From Brachybacterium alimentarium (GTDB lineage: Bacteria > Actinomycetota > Actinomycetes > Actinomycetales > Dermabacteraceae): DNA of 64,000 nt. Shown here one piece after another: positions 34,719-42,598 of the stretch (position 1 is the stretch's first letter; the number at the start of each line of letters is the position of its first letter). Made by a program: the position numbers and the translations under genes. Location: assembly GCF_002332425.1 (NCBI RefSeq), contig NZ_NRGS01000019.1, positions 1 through 64,000 of the forward strand, in the 5' to 3' direction. The notes under the pieces were generated by a model. It did not search any database. It worked only from the letters and a program-made list of their open reading frames with translations, and was not told where the DNA came from.

Positions 34719-35663
34719 TTATTCCCAGCGCTCCCGGACGAGGGCGAGCAGGGAGTCGCGCCGCTGGATCCTGTGCTGCTGGAGCAGCGGCAGGCTCGGG
34801 TCGCGGGGCCAGCGGGAGGCGTCGACGAAGAAGCCGAGGATCCCTGCGAACACGTCGGAGCCCACCTGCCGCGGCAGGCCGTGGGCATCCAGCACGGCGT
34901 CGGCCCTGGCGTTCACGGCGAGCGTGCCGCCGACGTCTTCGACGGAGGAGAGCAGCTGGAGGGCGTCGGCGACCCGGCTGCCCCGTGAGGCCCACGCCCA
35001 GTCCACGATGCTCACCTCGCCCCCGTCGATGTGCCCGCCCCCGTCGACGATCAGGAGGTTGTCCGCACGCACGTCGGAGTGGCACAGGGTGTCGCCGTCC
35101 AGCGCGTGGATGCCGCGGCGGGCAGCGGCGCGCAGCTCGTCGAGCCGTGCGGCGAGCCAGGGGTCCAGACCCGTCGGCGGATCCTCGGCGACGCGGTCGA
35201 AGCCCAGCATGTCGGGACCGAGGGACTCCGCGACGCTCGGCAGGCCAGGTACCGGACAGGGAGTGGTCGCGTCCTGCAGGGCGTCGAACGCGGCGAGCAC
35301 CTGGTCCAGCTGTGCAGGGTCCCAGGGCTCTGCAGGCAGTTCCCCCGGTGCTGCTTCGGTGACCAGGACGAACCACTCGTCCTGCTCGATGACCGCGACG
35401 AGTGCGGGCACCGGCGCCGCGTCCGGCATCTGCTCGAGCACGGTGGCCTCCGCCCGGTTCAGCCTCATCGAGCCGGGGTTGTCCTGCTCCCGCACCGCCT
35501 TCACGAAGAGGCGACGGCCCGCCGACGAACGCAGGATCTCCGCGCTGCTGGAGGAGAAGCCGCCCCGGCAGGAGTGCGTGCCCACCACGGGGCCGCCCAG
35601 GACCTCCTCGAGGCGTGCGCGCAACCGGTCAGGGAAGTCGGACCAGGTCAGGCGGAGCGTCAT
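34719..35663 (-). CDS. Aminoglycoside phosphotransferase (APH)-family kinase
   Basis: 314 residues with the eukaryotic-like kinase fold of APH enzymes. The catalytic loop is CHSDVRADNLLI (Asp base and Asn metal ligand, near 195-206) and the metal-binding Asp is in SIVDWAWAS. Such proteins phosphorylate aminoglycosides, macrolides, homoserine, choline or other small hydroxyl compounds. Nothing here points to resistance, so an aminoglycoside substrate should not be assumed. No export signal. No clear ribosome site precedes the ATG. Confidence 0.83.
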   Translation of the reverse strand: MTLRLTWSDFPDRLRARLEEVLGGPVVGTHSCRGGFSSSSAEILRSSAGRRLFVKAVREQDNPGSMRLNRAEATVLEQMPDAAPVPALVAVIEQDEWFVLVTEAAPGELPAEPWDPAQLDQVLAAFDALQDATTPCPVPGLPSVAESLGPDMLGFDRVAEDPPTGLDPWLAARLDELRAAARRGIHALDGDTLCHSDVRADNLLIVDGGGHIDGGEVSIVDWAWASRGSRVADALQLLSSVEDVGGTLAVNARADAVLDAHGLPRQVGSDVFAGILGFFVDASRWPRDPSLPLLQQHRIQRRDSLLALVRERWE

Positions 35664-35790
35664 GGCCTCACCCTGGCACGGCCGGAAGCGGGCCGCACGG
35701 GAATATCCGGCGCTGGTCCCGCGCCGAGGGCCGACCCGCGGTCGTGGACCGCTGTGCGCGGCGGTGCTGGGCCGCGGGGGTTGACCACGG

Positions 35791-35826
35791 CTCCGGCTCC
35801 GACTCCGACTCCGACTCCGACTCCGA
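35791..35826. repeat. Hexamer tandem repeat CTCCGA/CTCCGG
   Basis: Six copies lie in the 177-bp spacer between the NmrA-like gene stop (35841) and the APH gene start. It is related in sequence to the Ser-Asp-coding repeat of the transpeptidase gene. Confidence 0.9.
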
Positions 35827-35840
35827 CTAAGTCTCGAGGC

Positions 35841-36590
35841 TCAGCCGTGGGGCCGTGGCTCGTGCTCGGCGAGCCACTGCGCATAGGTGGGGCCGACGGC
35901 CGGCACCTCGGGCCCGGGCAGCATGCCGCCCTGGGCCATCGACGCGCTCGGCGTCACGCCGACGACGGCGGTGTCGTCCCCGCGGACGGCGAGCAGGCGC
36001 CGCGCCTGGTCCAGCGTGTTCTCGACCTGCGGCCCGGCGACCTGGACGAGCTCCTCGGGGCGCTCCTCCAGCGCGGCCCGGAGCAGCACGCGGGCGACCT
36101 CGCGGGTGTCGACGGGCTGGGAGGGCACGTCCATGATGGTCAGCTGGTCGCCCTCGCGCTGCAGCATGTTCCCCACGAAGTCGTGGAACTGGGTGGCCCG
36201 CACGGTCACCGGTCCGGGGCAATGCTCGCGCGCGGCCTGCTCGTGGGCGAGCTGGGCACGGTAGAACCCATAATCCTGCATGTGGTCGATCCCGATGATC
36301 GAGGTGACCACGGTGCGCGAGATCCCCGCGTCCATGGCGGCCGCGCCGAGGGTCTCCATCGCCCGGCCGAACCACTGCGTGGCCTCCGTCGCCTCGAGGG
36401 TGGGCGGCTTGACGCAGTCGATGATCACGTCGGCTCCGGCGAGCGCCGCGGGCAGGCCCTGCCCGGTCATGATGTCGATGCCTGTGGACCGGGCGACCTC
36501 CCGCACCTCGTGTCCGTCGGCGCGGGCTTTCTCGACGACTCTCGCTCCGAGCGTTCCCGTCGCTCCGACGACGGCGATGACCTGTGCCAT
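35841..36590 (-). CDS. NmrA-like / atypical SDR NAD(P)-binding protein
   Basis: 249 residues. The N-terminal Rossmann motif VVGATGTLGARVV (G-x-x-G-x-x-G, residues 7-13) binds NAD(P). There is no classical YxxxK pair, as in NmrA-type sensors and atypical SDRs. It may reduce a small carbonyl compound or act as a redox sensor. The ATG at 36590 has GGAGGAG 7 nt before it. It is followed on the same strand by the APH-family gene and preceded by the enolase-family gene, with only 35 bp between. Confidence 0.82.
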   Translation of the reverse strand: MAQVIAVVGATGTLGARVVEKARADGHEVREVARSTGIDIMTGQGLPAALAGADVIIDCVKPPTLEATEATQWFGRAMETLGAAAMDAGISRTVVTSIIGIDHMQDYGFYRAQLAHEQAAREHCPGPVTVRATQFHDFVGNMLQREGDQLTIMDVPSQPVDTREVARVLLRAALEERPEELVQVAGPQVENTLDQARRLLAVRGDDTAVVGVTPSASMAQGGMLPGPEVPAVGPTYAQWLAEHEPRPHG

Positions 36591-36625
36591 TGCTGACTCC
36601 TCCCTCTGCGGCGCTGCCGGCGATC

Positions 36626-37732
36626 TCACCCGCTGAGCTCGAGGGCGAAGCCGGGCGTCGCTGGCAGCGTGATGCGTCCATCCTGCAACCGGTAGGCGGA
36701 GGCGTCGACCCCGTCGGTCGTGCCGGGCACCGATTCGACGACGTCGATGTTCCCCAGGCCTGCGGCGAGCTGCGCGGCATACAGGGTCTTCAACGGGTGA
36801 CCCCAGGCGTGCGGCGAGGCGACCGCGCCGATCTCGTGGACGGTCGGCATGAGGCGACGCCAGGCGGTGAACCCGAAGGACAGGACGTCCATGAGCAGCA
36901 CGTCCAGCAGTCCCTCACGGGCCAGGTCCAGCACGAGGCCGACATCGGGCTCGAACTCCCCGTCGGCCACCAGGACCTCCGATCCGTTGCGCGTCAGGTG
37001 CTCGCGCACGAGCGCGAGGCCGCTGCGGTGCTCGGCGAAGGGCTCTTCGATCCAGAAGAGGTCCCACTCCTGGGCCGTGTCGAGGAAGCGGACGGTCTGC
37101 TCCGGGCTGTAGCCGTCGTTCATGTCGACCATCAGCCGGGCTCCGGGATAGGCGGTGCGCACCGCCTGGAGGACCTCCAGGTCACGGTCGAATCCGGCGA
37201 CCACCGGCATCCACCGGTTCCCGCGGCCGATCTTGAGCTTGAAGGCCCTGTACCCGGCCTCCCAGTCGGCCGCGCACGAGGCGAGCACCCCGGCCGTACC
37301 GCGCGGATCCTGCTCGGGGTCCAGGTCGTCGAAGTAGATCGCCCCGGAGTAGCAGTCCACGGCCAGCGCGCCATGGCCGCCGAGCATCCTGTGGACCGGG
37401 ATTCCCAGGATCGTCGCGGCGAGGTCGTGGAGGGCGATGTCCAGCGGCAGCGCTCGCGGGGCGATCACCCCGACGGCGGGGTCGAAGATCTCTTCGAGCG
37501 GGAGGCCGATGCAGGCGCCGAGGTCGGGCTCGGGCCCCTCATAGATCCCCCACCCGCTCACCCCGGTGTCGGTGCGCACCGTGATCGCGAGGGCCCCGGG
37601 GCCGTCGCCGTGGGCGCCGAGGCGTGCGTTGCGGCCGATGGTGCGGGGATACCTGCTGCGCAGCGGAGCGCTGTCGACGGAGGTGATCCGGTGCCCGGTC
37701 AGGGCGTCGGCCGGGAGAGCTGCGGTGCTCAT
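36626..37732 (-). CDS. Enolase-superfamily sugar-acid dehydratase/racemase-like protein
   Basis: 368 residues, typical of the mandelate racemase/muconate lactonising group. KLKIGRG gives the first catalytic Lys. The metal ligands are the Asp of MVDMNDGYSPEQ, the Glu of WIEEPFAEH and the acidic residue of VADGEFE. The His of HAWGHPLKT could be the second base. Members abstract a proton alpha to a carboxylate, usually dehydrating or epimerising sugar acids. It ends before the NmrA-like gene and begins by a 4-bp ATGA overlap with the GH43-like gene, so the two are translated together. Confidence 0.82.
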   Translation of the reverse strand: MSTAALPADALTGHRITSVDSAPLRSRYPRTIGRNARLGAHGDGPGALAITVRTDTGVSGWGIYEGPEPDLGACIGLPLEEIFDPAVGVIAPRALPLDIALHDLAATILGIPVHRMLGGHGALAVDCYSGAIYFDDLDPEQDPRGTAGVLASCAADWEAGYRAFKLKIGRGNRWMPVVAGFDRDLEVLQAVRTAYPGARLMVDMNDGYSPEQTVRFLDTAQEWDLFWIEEPFAEHRSGLALVREHLTRNGSEVLVADGEFEPDVGLVLDLAREGLLDVLLMDVLSFGFTAWRRLMPTVHEIGAVASPHAWGHPLKTLYAAQLAAGLGNIDVVESVPGTTDGVDASAYRLQDGRITLPATPGFALELSG

Positions 37733-38586
37733 GCGCGCACCTCCAGGGGGCGGATCGTGAGACCGCCGCGATCCCAGCCGCCGCCGGTGATCCAGGTGCG
37801 GTCCCCGTCGGCGACGATCTCCGCGCAGTGCTCGTCCAGGTCCACGTCGAGCGCGCCGGAGTCCTCGAAGCGCAGCGGATCGGAGGAGCAGCAGGCGAGC
37901 GTGCGGTCATACTGGTCGGAGTCGCAGACGAACAGCACCCAGCGCTCCCCCGCGCGGATCACGAAGGGGGATTCGGTGGGGCCGCCGACGGTCCCGGACG
38001 CGGTCGAGCGATAGGCGACAACGGGCTCCGACCAGGTCAGAAGGTCTTCCGAGGTGCGCACGGCGACCTCGTGGAAGCCCCCGTCGGGCGCGGAGGTGCG
38101 CGTGTAGTACAGCAGCCAGCGCTGTCCGTCGCGCAGCACCATGGGGTCCCGTGCGTCGAACCCGTCGGTGAACAGCGCCGGCTCGTGCGGGGTCCAGGTG
38201 AACAGGTCCGCGCTGGTCGCGACCGTCATCCGATAGGCGGTGTGGTCCGCGGTGCCGCCCGCGTAGAACATCCAGTAAAGGTCCTCGTGGGCGATCACGT
38301 GCGGCGCCCAGACGTGGGTCTCGCCGATCTCCGGCCGTGCGTGGAGCACCGGGTCGTGGACGGTCCACGGGGCGCCCTCGAGGTCCGCCGCCGTGGCGTG
38401 GAGGAAGCGGTCCTCCCCCAGCGGGTCCGCCGGCTCGGGATGCCAGATCCCGAAGACGTGCCAGATGCCGTCAGCCGCGCGGATCAGCGTGTGGTCATTG
38501 ATGTACCAGGGCTCCTCGGCCGACGGCGAGGCGTCGAGCAGGCGCCGCTTGGCGCCGGGGAGCAGACGGACGGGTGCAGCGGACAC
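37729..38586 (-). CDS. GH43/GH32-fold (five-bladed propeller) glycosidase-like protein
   Basis: 285 residues. Repeated blade motifs (EPWYINDHTLIRAADG, ETHVWAPHVIAHEDLYWMFY, DARDPMVLRDGQRWLLYY, TESPFVIRAGERWVLF) match the clan F/J beta-propeller hydrolases. An Asp in the INDHT strand and the DP of ARDPM could be catalytic; a catalytic Glu is plausible in GGPTESPF. The start was set at a GTG (38586) with GGAG 8 nt upstream, since the longer upstream frame is low-complexity. There is no signal peptide, so it probably acts on an imported oligosaccharide or glycoside of a uronic acid, given the coupled enolase-family gene. Confidence 0.78.
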   Translation of the reverse strand: MSAAPVRLLPGAKRRLLDASPSAEEPWYINDHTLIRAADGIWHVFGIWHPEPADPLGEDRFLHATAADLEGAPWTVHDPVLHARPEIGETHVWAPHVIAHEDLYWMFYAGGTADHTAYRMTVATSADLFTWTPHEPALFTDGFDARDPMVLRDGQRWLLYYTRTSAPDGGFHEVAVRTSEDLLTWSEPVVAYRSTASGTVGGPTESPFVIRAGERWVLFVCDSDQYDRTLACCSSDPLRFEDSGALDVDLDEHCAEIVADGDRTWITGGGWDRGGLTIRPLEVRA

Positions 38587-38827
38587 AGGGCTTCTCCAGG
38601 TCAGGGAGCGGTGGGGGTCAACGGGTGGATGGCGGGCCGGCGCCAGATCGGGGCCAGCAGGTTCTCGGTGAGCGCACGGTGGGCCGGGAGCCCGTGGGGA
38701 TTGAAAGAAGGCCCTTCCTCTCCGGCATCGGAAGCGTCGTCGCGGGTCCCGGTGCGTCGTCGCCACCGGATCGGGGGCCTGCCCCCGTATCGACGAGATC
38801 GGACTCGTTCGGCACTCCATCGGTGAC
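38587..38827 (-). other. Long leader or gene remnant before the GH43-like gene
   Basis: About 240 bp separate the predicted promoter/operator from the GTG start. One minus-strand frame stays open through most of it and ends in NLLAPIWRRPAIHPLTPTAP and a stop that overlaps the GH43-like ribosome site region. It has no credible start and no family that was recognised. It may be the tail of a deleted gene or simply a long leader. Confidence 0.3.
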
Positions 38828-38857
38828 GAATCGTTTTCTCAGTGCATGAGAACCATA
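38828..38857 (-). promoter_or_regulatory. Promoter and LacI-type operator of the GH43/enolase genes
   Basis: On the minus strand a -10 box TATGGT (38857-38852) is followed 13 bp on by GAAAACGATTC (38838-38828), a CG-centred operator candidate. The -35 (TTACTG) is weak. Confidence 0.5.
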
Positions 38858-39036
38858 GGCGACCCTCGAAGGGCCAGTAAAGAGTGGTGGACCGCGTCTC
38901 CGGCGAGCCCGCATATGCCTGCTCTGCGCGGGATCGCCTCATCGACCGCATGACCTCGTGCGTTGCCCTGACAGCACCCATCGAGTTGTGGCGACGAATA
39001 CTGGATGCCCTGCAGTGGGTCGCCGCCCGTCCGCGC

Positions 39037-39073
39037 GTAAACGTTTGCTGACAGGTGGCCGAACATCTACGCT
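39037..39073 (+). promoter_or_regulatory. LacI-type operator overlapping the DUF4185 promoter
   Basis: GTAAACGTTTGC (39037-39048) contains the perfect palindrome AAACGTTT. It overlaps the -35 of TTGCTG (39045), 17-bp spacer, TACGCT (39068-39073). Repressor bound here would block transcription of the secreted DUF4185 protein. Confidence 0.68.
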
Positions 39074-39115
39074 GAACGCACCCGACGTGACGCCGACCAC
39101 ACCACTGGAGCTGTG

Positions 39116-40435
39116 ATGACCCCCGCGCACCGTCCCCGACCCGACCGCTCTGCCGAGGAGCCCCTCGACTGCTCTGCTGACGGCTCCGTCAGCCCTCCCG
39201 AGGGTCGCCACGAGAACGCCCCGACCGATGGACTGCCCGCCGAGGACGAGGACGTCTCGCGCTCCTCGTTCCTGCGCGGCGGAGTCCTGGCACTGGGCGC
39301 CGGGTCGATCGGCGCGGCGGGCCTCGCCGCGTCGTTCGCCGCACCGCCGGCCGACGCGCACCCCCGGGATCGGGAGCGCCCCGCACGAGGAGGAAGCACC
39401 GGAGTGGACCCCAATCCTGACTATCAGCGACCCCGGATCACGCGCCTCGCGACGCTCACCGGACCGGAGAGGACCACACGGTTCCGGATGGACGCGACCG
39501 ATCTGGGCGCTCCGGCGGTGACGCCCGACGGCCGCATCCTGATGATCTTCGGCGACACCTTCGAGGAGCCGAAGGTGGGCGGAGGCTGGTGGCGCTCCCC
39601 CGTCGGCCTCTATGCCGACCCCGACCGCCCGTTGGAGAAGGGCGTGGATTGGACCAGCGCCGTGGGCGGACGAACCGCCGAGCAGCTGGTCGAGTACGAG
39701 CACGACAGCGATCCGGTCTCCACGATCCTGCCCGGGGATGTGCTGACCATCGGCGACACCATGTACCTGTGGATGATGGTCAACCACGGCTTCGGAACGG
39801 TGGGGTCCACCGAGATCTGGACATCGACCGATTCCGGCGAGAGCTGGGAGCGCACCGCCGAGATGTTCCCCGGTGACCACCTCGAGGGCCGGTGCCAGCA
39901 GTGCACCTGGGCCCTGCATCCGACCGACGGTCACGTATACCTGCTCACGACCGGCTTCCAGCGGGACAAGGAGGCCATCCTGCAGCGCGTCCCCGCGGAG
40001 TCGATCCTGGACCCGGAGGCCTACGAGACCTGGGGGACGACGGGCGAGGGCGAGGAGCGCACCGGCTCCTGGGGCGCGGAGCCGACCGCTGCGGTCGACG
40101 GACAGGTGGGCGAGATGTGCCTGCGGATCGTCGAGGACTCGTGGGTCCTGACCTGGTTCAACTCCGGGCTGTACCGAGTGGACGTGCTGATCGCGGACTC
40201 CCCCGTGGGCCTCACGGAGTCGCCCTTCGGCGAGACCCTGCTGTGGGGCTGCAACTGGGACCAGGAGGACGACGAGCGCGTGGCGCAGCTGTACGGGCCC
40301 TATGTGCTGCCCGGCTCCACACTGGATGATCTGCACCTGGCGTGCTCGCAGTGGCGAACGGGGCCGGACTGGCCATACCACGTCGAACAGTTCCGAGTGG
40401 AGGGGCTCGGCGCCGGGATGCGGTCACTGGCGTGA
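39116..40435 (+). CDS. Secreted DUF4185-domain protein
   Basis: 439 residues. A long charged N-terminus (about 45 residues) precedes a Tat-like core (SRSSFLRGGVLALGAG, only one Arg) and an Ala-rich stretch ending at ADA near 80. The rest is a DUF4185 domain, a propeller-type fold seen in secreted actinobacterial proteins: LMIFGDTFEEP, VGSTEIWTSTDSGESWER, WGAEPTAAVDGQVGEM, LTWFNSGLYRVDVLIAD. Asp-box-like SxDxGxxW (STDSGESW) is present, as in sialidases and other glycosidases; enzymatic activity is unproven. GGAG precedes the ATG by 5 nt. The LacI-type operator ties it to glycan use. Confidence 0.8.
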   Translation: MTPAHRPRPDRSAEEPLDCSADGSVSPPEGRHENAPTDGLPAEDEDVSRSSFLRGGVLALGAGSIGAAGLAASFAAPPADAHPRDRERPARGGSTGVDPNPDYQRPRITRLATLTGPERTTRFRMDATDLGAPAVTPDGRILMIFGDTFEEPKVGGGWWRSPVGLYADPDRPLEKGVDWTSAVGGRTAEQLVEYEHDSDPVSTILPGDVLTIGDTMYLWMMVNHGFGTVGSTEIWTSTDSGESWERTAEMFPGDHLEGRCQQCTWALHPTDGHVYLLTTGFQRDKEAILQRVPAESILDPEAYETWGTTGEGEERTGSWGAEPTAAVDGQVGEMCLRIVEDSWVLTWFNSGLYRVDVLIADSPVGLTESPFGETLLWGCNWDQEDDERVAQLYGPYVLPGSTLDDLHLACSQWRTGPDWPYHVEQFRVEGLGAGMRSLA

Positions 40436-40439
40436 CGGG

Positions 40440-41015
40440 TCAGCCCGCGGAGCCCTTCGCGCGCGACTGCAGCGCGACCGAGGTGAACACGGCGCCCTGT
40501 CCGTCGCGAGCGCGATAGACGTACTCCTTGTCGGTGACCACCCGGCCGGAGCCGCCAGCTTCGATGACCCGGACGTCCGTGCCGATCACGACCTCGAGGG
40601 CGCCCTCGATGACATGGATCATCATGCCCGGGCTCGGCACTCCCGAGCCCCCGCGGCGCTCGTCGGCCCCCACGAGCCTCCACTTCCAGGTCTCCACGGA
40701 GAGCTGCTCGGTATCGATCGCGTCCAGCAGCACGGACCAGCTGCCGTTCTCGGTGCTCCACACCTCGATCCCGTCCGGGGCGGCGCCCTCACCGGCGCCC
40801 ATGAGAGCGGCGAAGGTGGTGCCGAGCCCGGCGGCGACGCGATCCAGGGTCGAGACCGAGGGGTTGGCCTGACCGAGCTCGATCTGGGTGAGCATGCGGC
40901 GGCTGACGTCACTGCGCTCGGCCAGGGCGGCGACGCTGAGGTCCAGCTCCTGGCGCGCGGCGCGGATGCGGTCGCCGAGCTGAGCGACGACGGCAGGGCG
41001 CATTCCTCCGGTCAT
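40440..41015 (-). CDS. XRE-family regulator with C-terminal cupin
   Basis: 191 residues. The N-terminal XRE helix-turn-helix (IRAARQELDLSVAALAERS and following, residues about 14-65) is joined to a small cupin barrel (about 105-180) that would sense a ligand. Such proteins often repress a neighbouring transporter; a divergent MFS gene lies 163 bp away. The ATG at 41015 has no ribosome site but a TAGGCT box 7 nt upstream, indicating a leaderless message; the next ATG (15 bp later) is an alternative. Confidence 0.84.
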   Translation of the reverse strand: MTGGMRPAVVAQLGDRIRAARQELDLSVAALAERSDVSRRMLTQIELGQANPSVSTLDRVAAGLGTTFAALMGAGEGAAPDGIEVWSTENGSWSVLLDAIDTEQLSVETWKWRLVGADERRGGSGVPSPGMMIHVIEGALEVVIGTDVRVIEAGGSGRVVTDKEYVYRARDGQGAVFTSVALQSRAKGSAG

Positions 41016-41022
41016 GACGCAG

Positions 41023-41081
41023 AGCCTATCCGGGGTGATGGGAACTATATTGCGCATGCGATGCGATGAGCACTATGTTGC
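41023..41081. promoter_or_regulatory. Divergent XRE/MFS control region with direct repeats
   Basis: On the minus strand TAGGCT (41028-41023) is the leaderless -10 of the XRE gene. CTATATTGC (41045-41053) and CTATGTTGC (41073-41081) form a direct repeat 28 bp apart in an AT-rich pocket, fitting two binding sites for the regulator. Confidence 0.5.
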
Positions 41082-41178
41082 TCAGAGCGGGCCCGCCCGA
41101 TGCGGCGAGCCCGTCGCGTCTGCCTGTGCGCGCGCCCGCCCGGGCGCCGCCCCGTCCCTGTCGAAGGAGGTCCGTCCC

Positions 41179-42492
41179 ATGCGTCGTCCCACCCCGGATA
41201 CGCCCCTGCTGCGCTGGTTCGCCTCCTCGGGCCTCTTCGTGATGCCGCAGGCCGCGGCGCCGATCGCCTTCGCACTCGTCGCGCTGCCGCTGACCGGCGA
41301 TGCCGCCAGCGGCGCCGCCATGATGCTCGCGATGACGCTCGCCCAGGTCGTGGGCGCTGTGCCGATCACCCGGTTCGGCCGACGCTTCTCCCCCGTGCCC
41401 TTCGTGCGCGTGCTCATCGGCCTGCGCACCCTCGCCCTGGTGGCGATCGCGGTGCTCGCCGGGATCGGAGCACCTTTCGCGCTCGTGGTGAGCGGTGCGG
41501 CGCTGGCCGGGCTCGTCAACGGCGCCGCCTTCGGAACCCTGCGTGCCGTGCTGAACCACCTGGTGCCCGCCTCGCGGCTGCCACGCGCGCTCGGGATCGC
41601 CGCGACCCTCAACGAGGTCACCTTCGTGGCGTCCCCGGTGCTCGCGGCAGCGCTCGGCGGGATCTCCCCGCAGGCAGCGGTCTGGTCGATGGTGGTGCTC
41701 GGGATGGGCCCGATGTTCCTGCTGCCCCGCGTCGCGAGCGCCACTGCGCCCGGCCCGGAGAGGCGGCGCAGCCGCATGCGCCTCACCCCGAGCATCGCCC
41801 TGTGGCTGACGTGCGCCGCGGCGAGCGCGGCCGCGATCTCCGCGATCGAGATCGGCGCCGTCTCGATGGCGGTGTCCTTCGGCCTGCCCGCCACATGGGG
41901 CGTGCTCTTCCCCGTCGCGCTGTGCGTGACCTCGATCTGCGGCGGGGTCTGGGTGAGCGTGCGCAACCGCGTGCCGCGTCGGCGCACCGTCCTGGCCTGG
42001 CTCGCGATCACCGCGCTCGGCGTGGCGTCGGTCGGGTTCGGCAACTCGGTGGCCGCCACCGTGGTGGGAGCGCTGCTCGTGGGCGCCGTGCTCGCACCGC
42101 TGGCCACCTACTATTCGCTGATCCTGGATCGCCTGGTGGATCCCGAGCACCGCGCCGAGGTGTTCGCGCTGCTGCGCACCGCGAGCGCGCTGGGCATCAT
42201 CACCTCGAGCGCGCTCATCTCGCTGGTCTCGCTGCCGGCGACCTTCGCGGTGGTCATCACCATGATGACCGTGGTGCTGCTGCTGGCCGGCAGCGTGTTC
42301 ACGACCGCCTGGGTGCAGGCCCGACGCCGCCGGCTCGCCCGCGAGGCCGACGCGCTGCGCGACCTCGAGCCCGACGCGAGCGTTCCGGGCGGACAGGACA
42401 GTCGGGCCGTTCACGGCGCGACGCCCGTCGGGCATCCCGACAGCACCGATCCCGAGCGGACCGCCGAGGAGCACGCGGGCATCCCCGGCTGA
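41179..42492 (+). CDS. MFS transporter (putative exporter)
   Basis: 437 residues with about twelve membrane helices and a 50-residue polar C-terminal tail. The loop between helices 2 and 3 (VPITRFGRRFSP) resembles the MFS signature. A GGAGG site lies 8 nt before the ATG at 41179. It is divergent from the XRE-cupin gene, which probably regulates it. The substrate is unknown; sugar or drug efflux are both possible. It converges on the NagZ-type gene across a repeat-containing spacer. Confidence 0.85.
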   Translation: MRRPTPDTPLLRWFASSGLFVMPQAAAPIAFALVALPLTGDAASGAAMMLAMTLAQVVGAVPITRFGRRFSPVPFVRVLIGLRTLALVAIAVLAGIGAPFALVVSGAALAGLVNGAAFGTLRAVLNHLVPASRLPRALGIAATLNEVTFVASPVLAAALGGISPQAAVWSMVVLGMGPMFLLPRVASATAPGPERRRSRMRLTPSIALWLTCAAASAAAISAIEIGAVSMAVSFGLPATWGVLFPVALCVTSICGGVWVSVRNRVPRRRTVLAWLAITALGVASVGFGNSVAATVVGALLVGAVLAPLATYYSLILDRLVDPEHRAEVFALLRTASALGIITSSALISLVSLPATFAVVITMMTVVLLLAGSVFTTAWVQARRRRLAREADALRDLEPDASVPGGQDSRAVHGATPVGHPDSTDPERTAEEHAGIPG

Positions 42493-42542
42493 TCCGGCGG
42501 GCGCTCCGGCCCAGGCAGGTCAAGCCCCGTCAGCACCTGCCC

Positions 42543-42598
42543 GAGCCGGTCGGCGCACGAACCGAGCCGGTCAGCGCGAGGCCTGAGCCGGTCAGCGC
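42543..42598. repeat. 21-bp-period tandem repeat between convergent genes
   Basis: Three copies of GAGCCGGTCRGCGC start at 42543, 42564 and 42585, with diverged filler between. The last copy runs over the stop codon of the GH3 gene. Confidence 0.85.

Noticed and set aside
34719-35663. Calling the APH-fold gene an antibiotic-resistance gene
   Set aside because: The fold alone does not show aminoglycoside specificity, and no resistance context is present.
34543-35784. Plus-strand 413-codon frame opposite the APH-family gene
   Set aside because: Ser/Arg/Thr-rich shadow; the catalytic HSD and IVDW motifs are on the minus strand.
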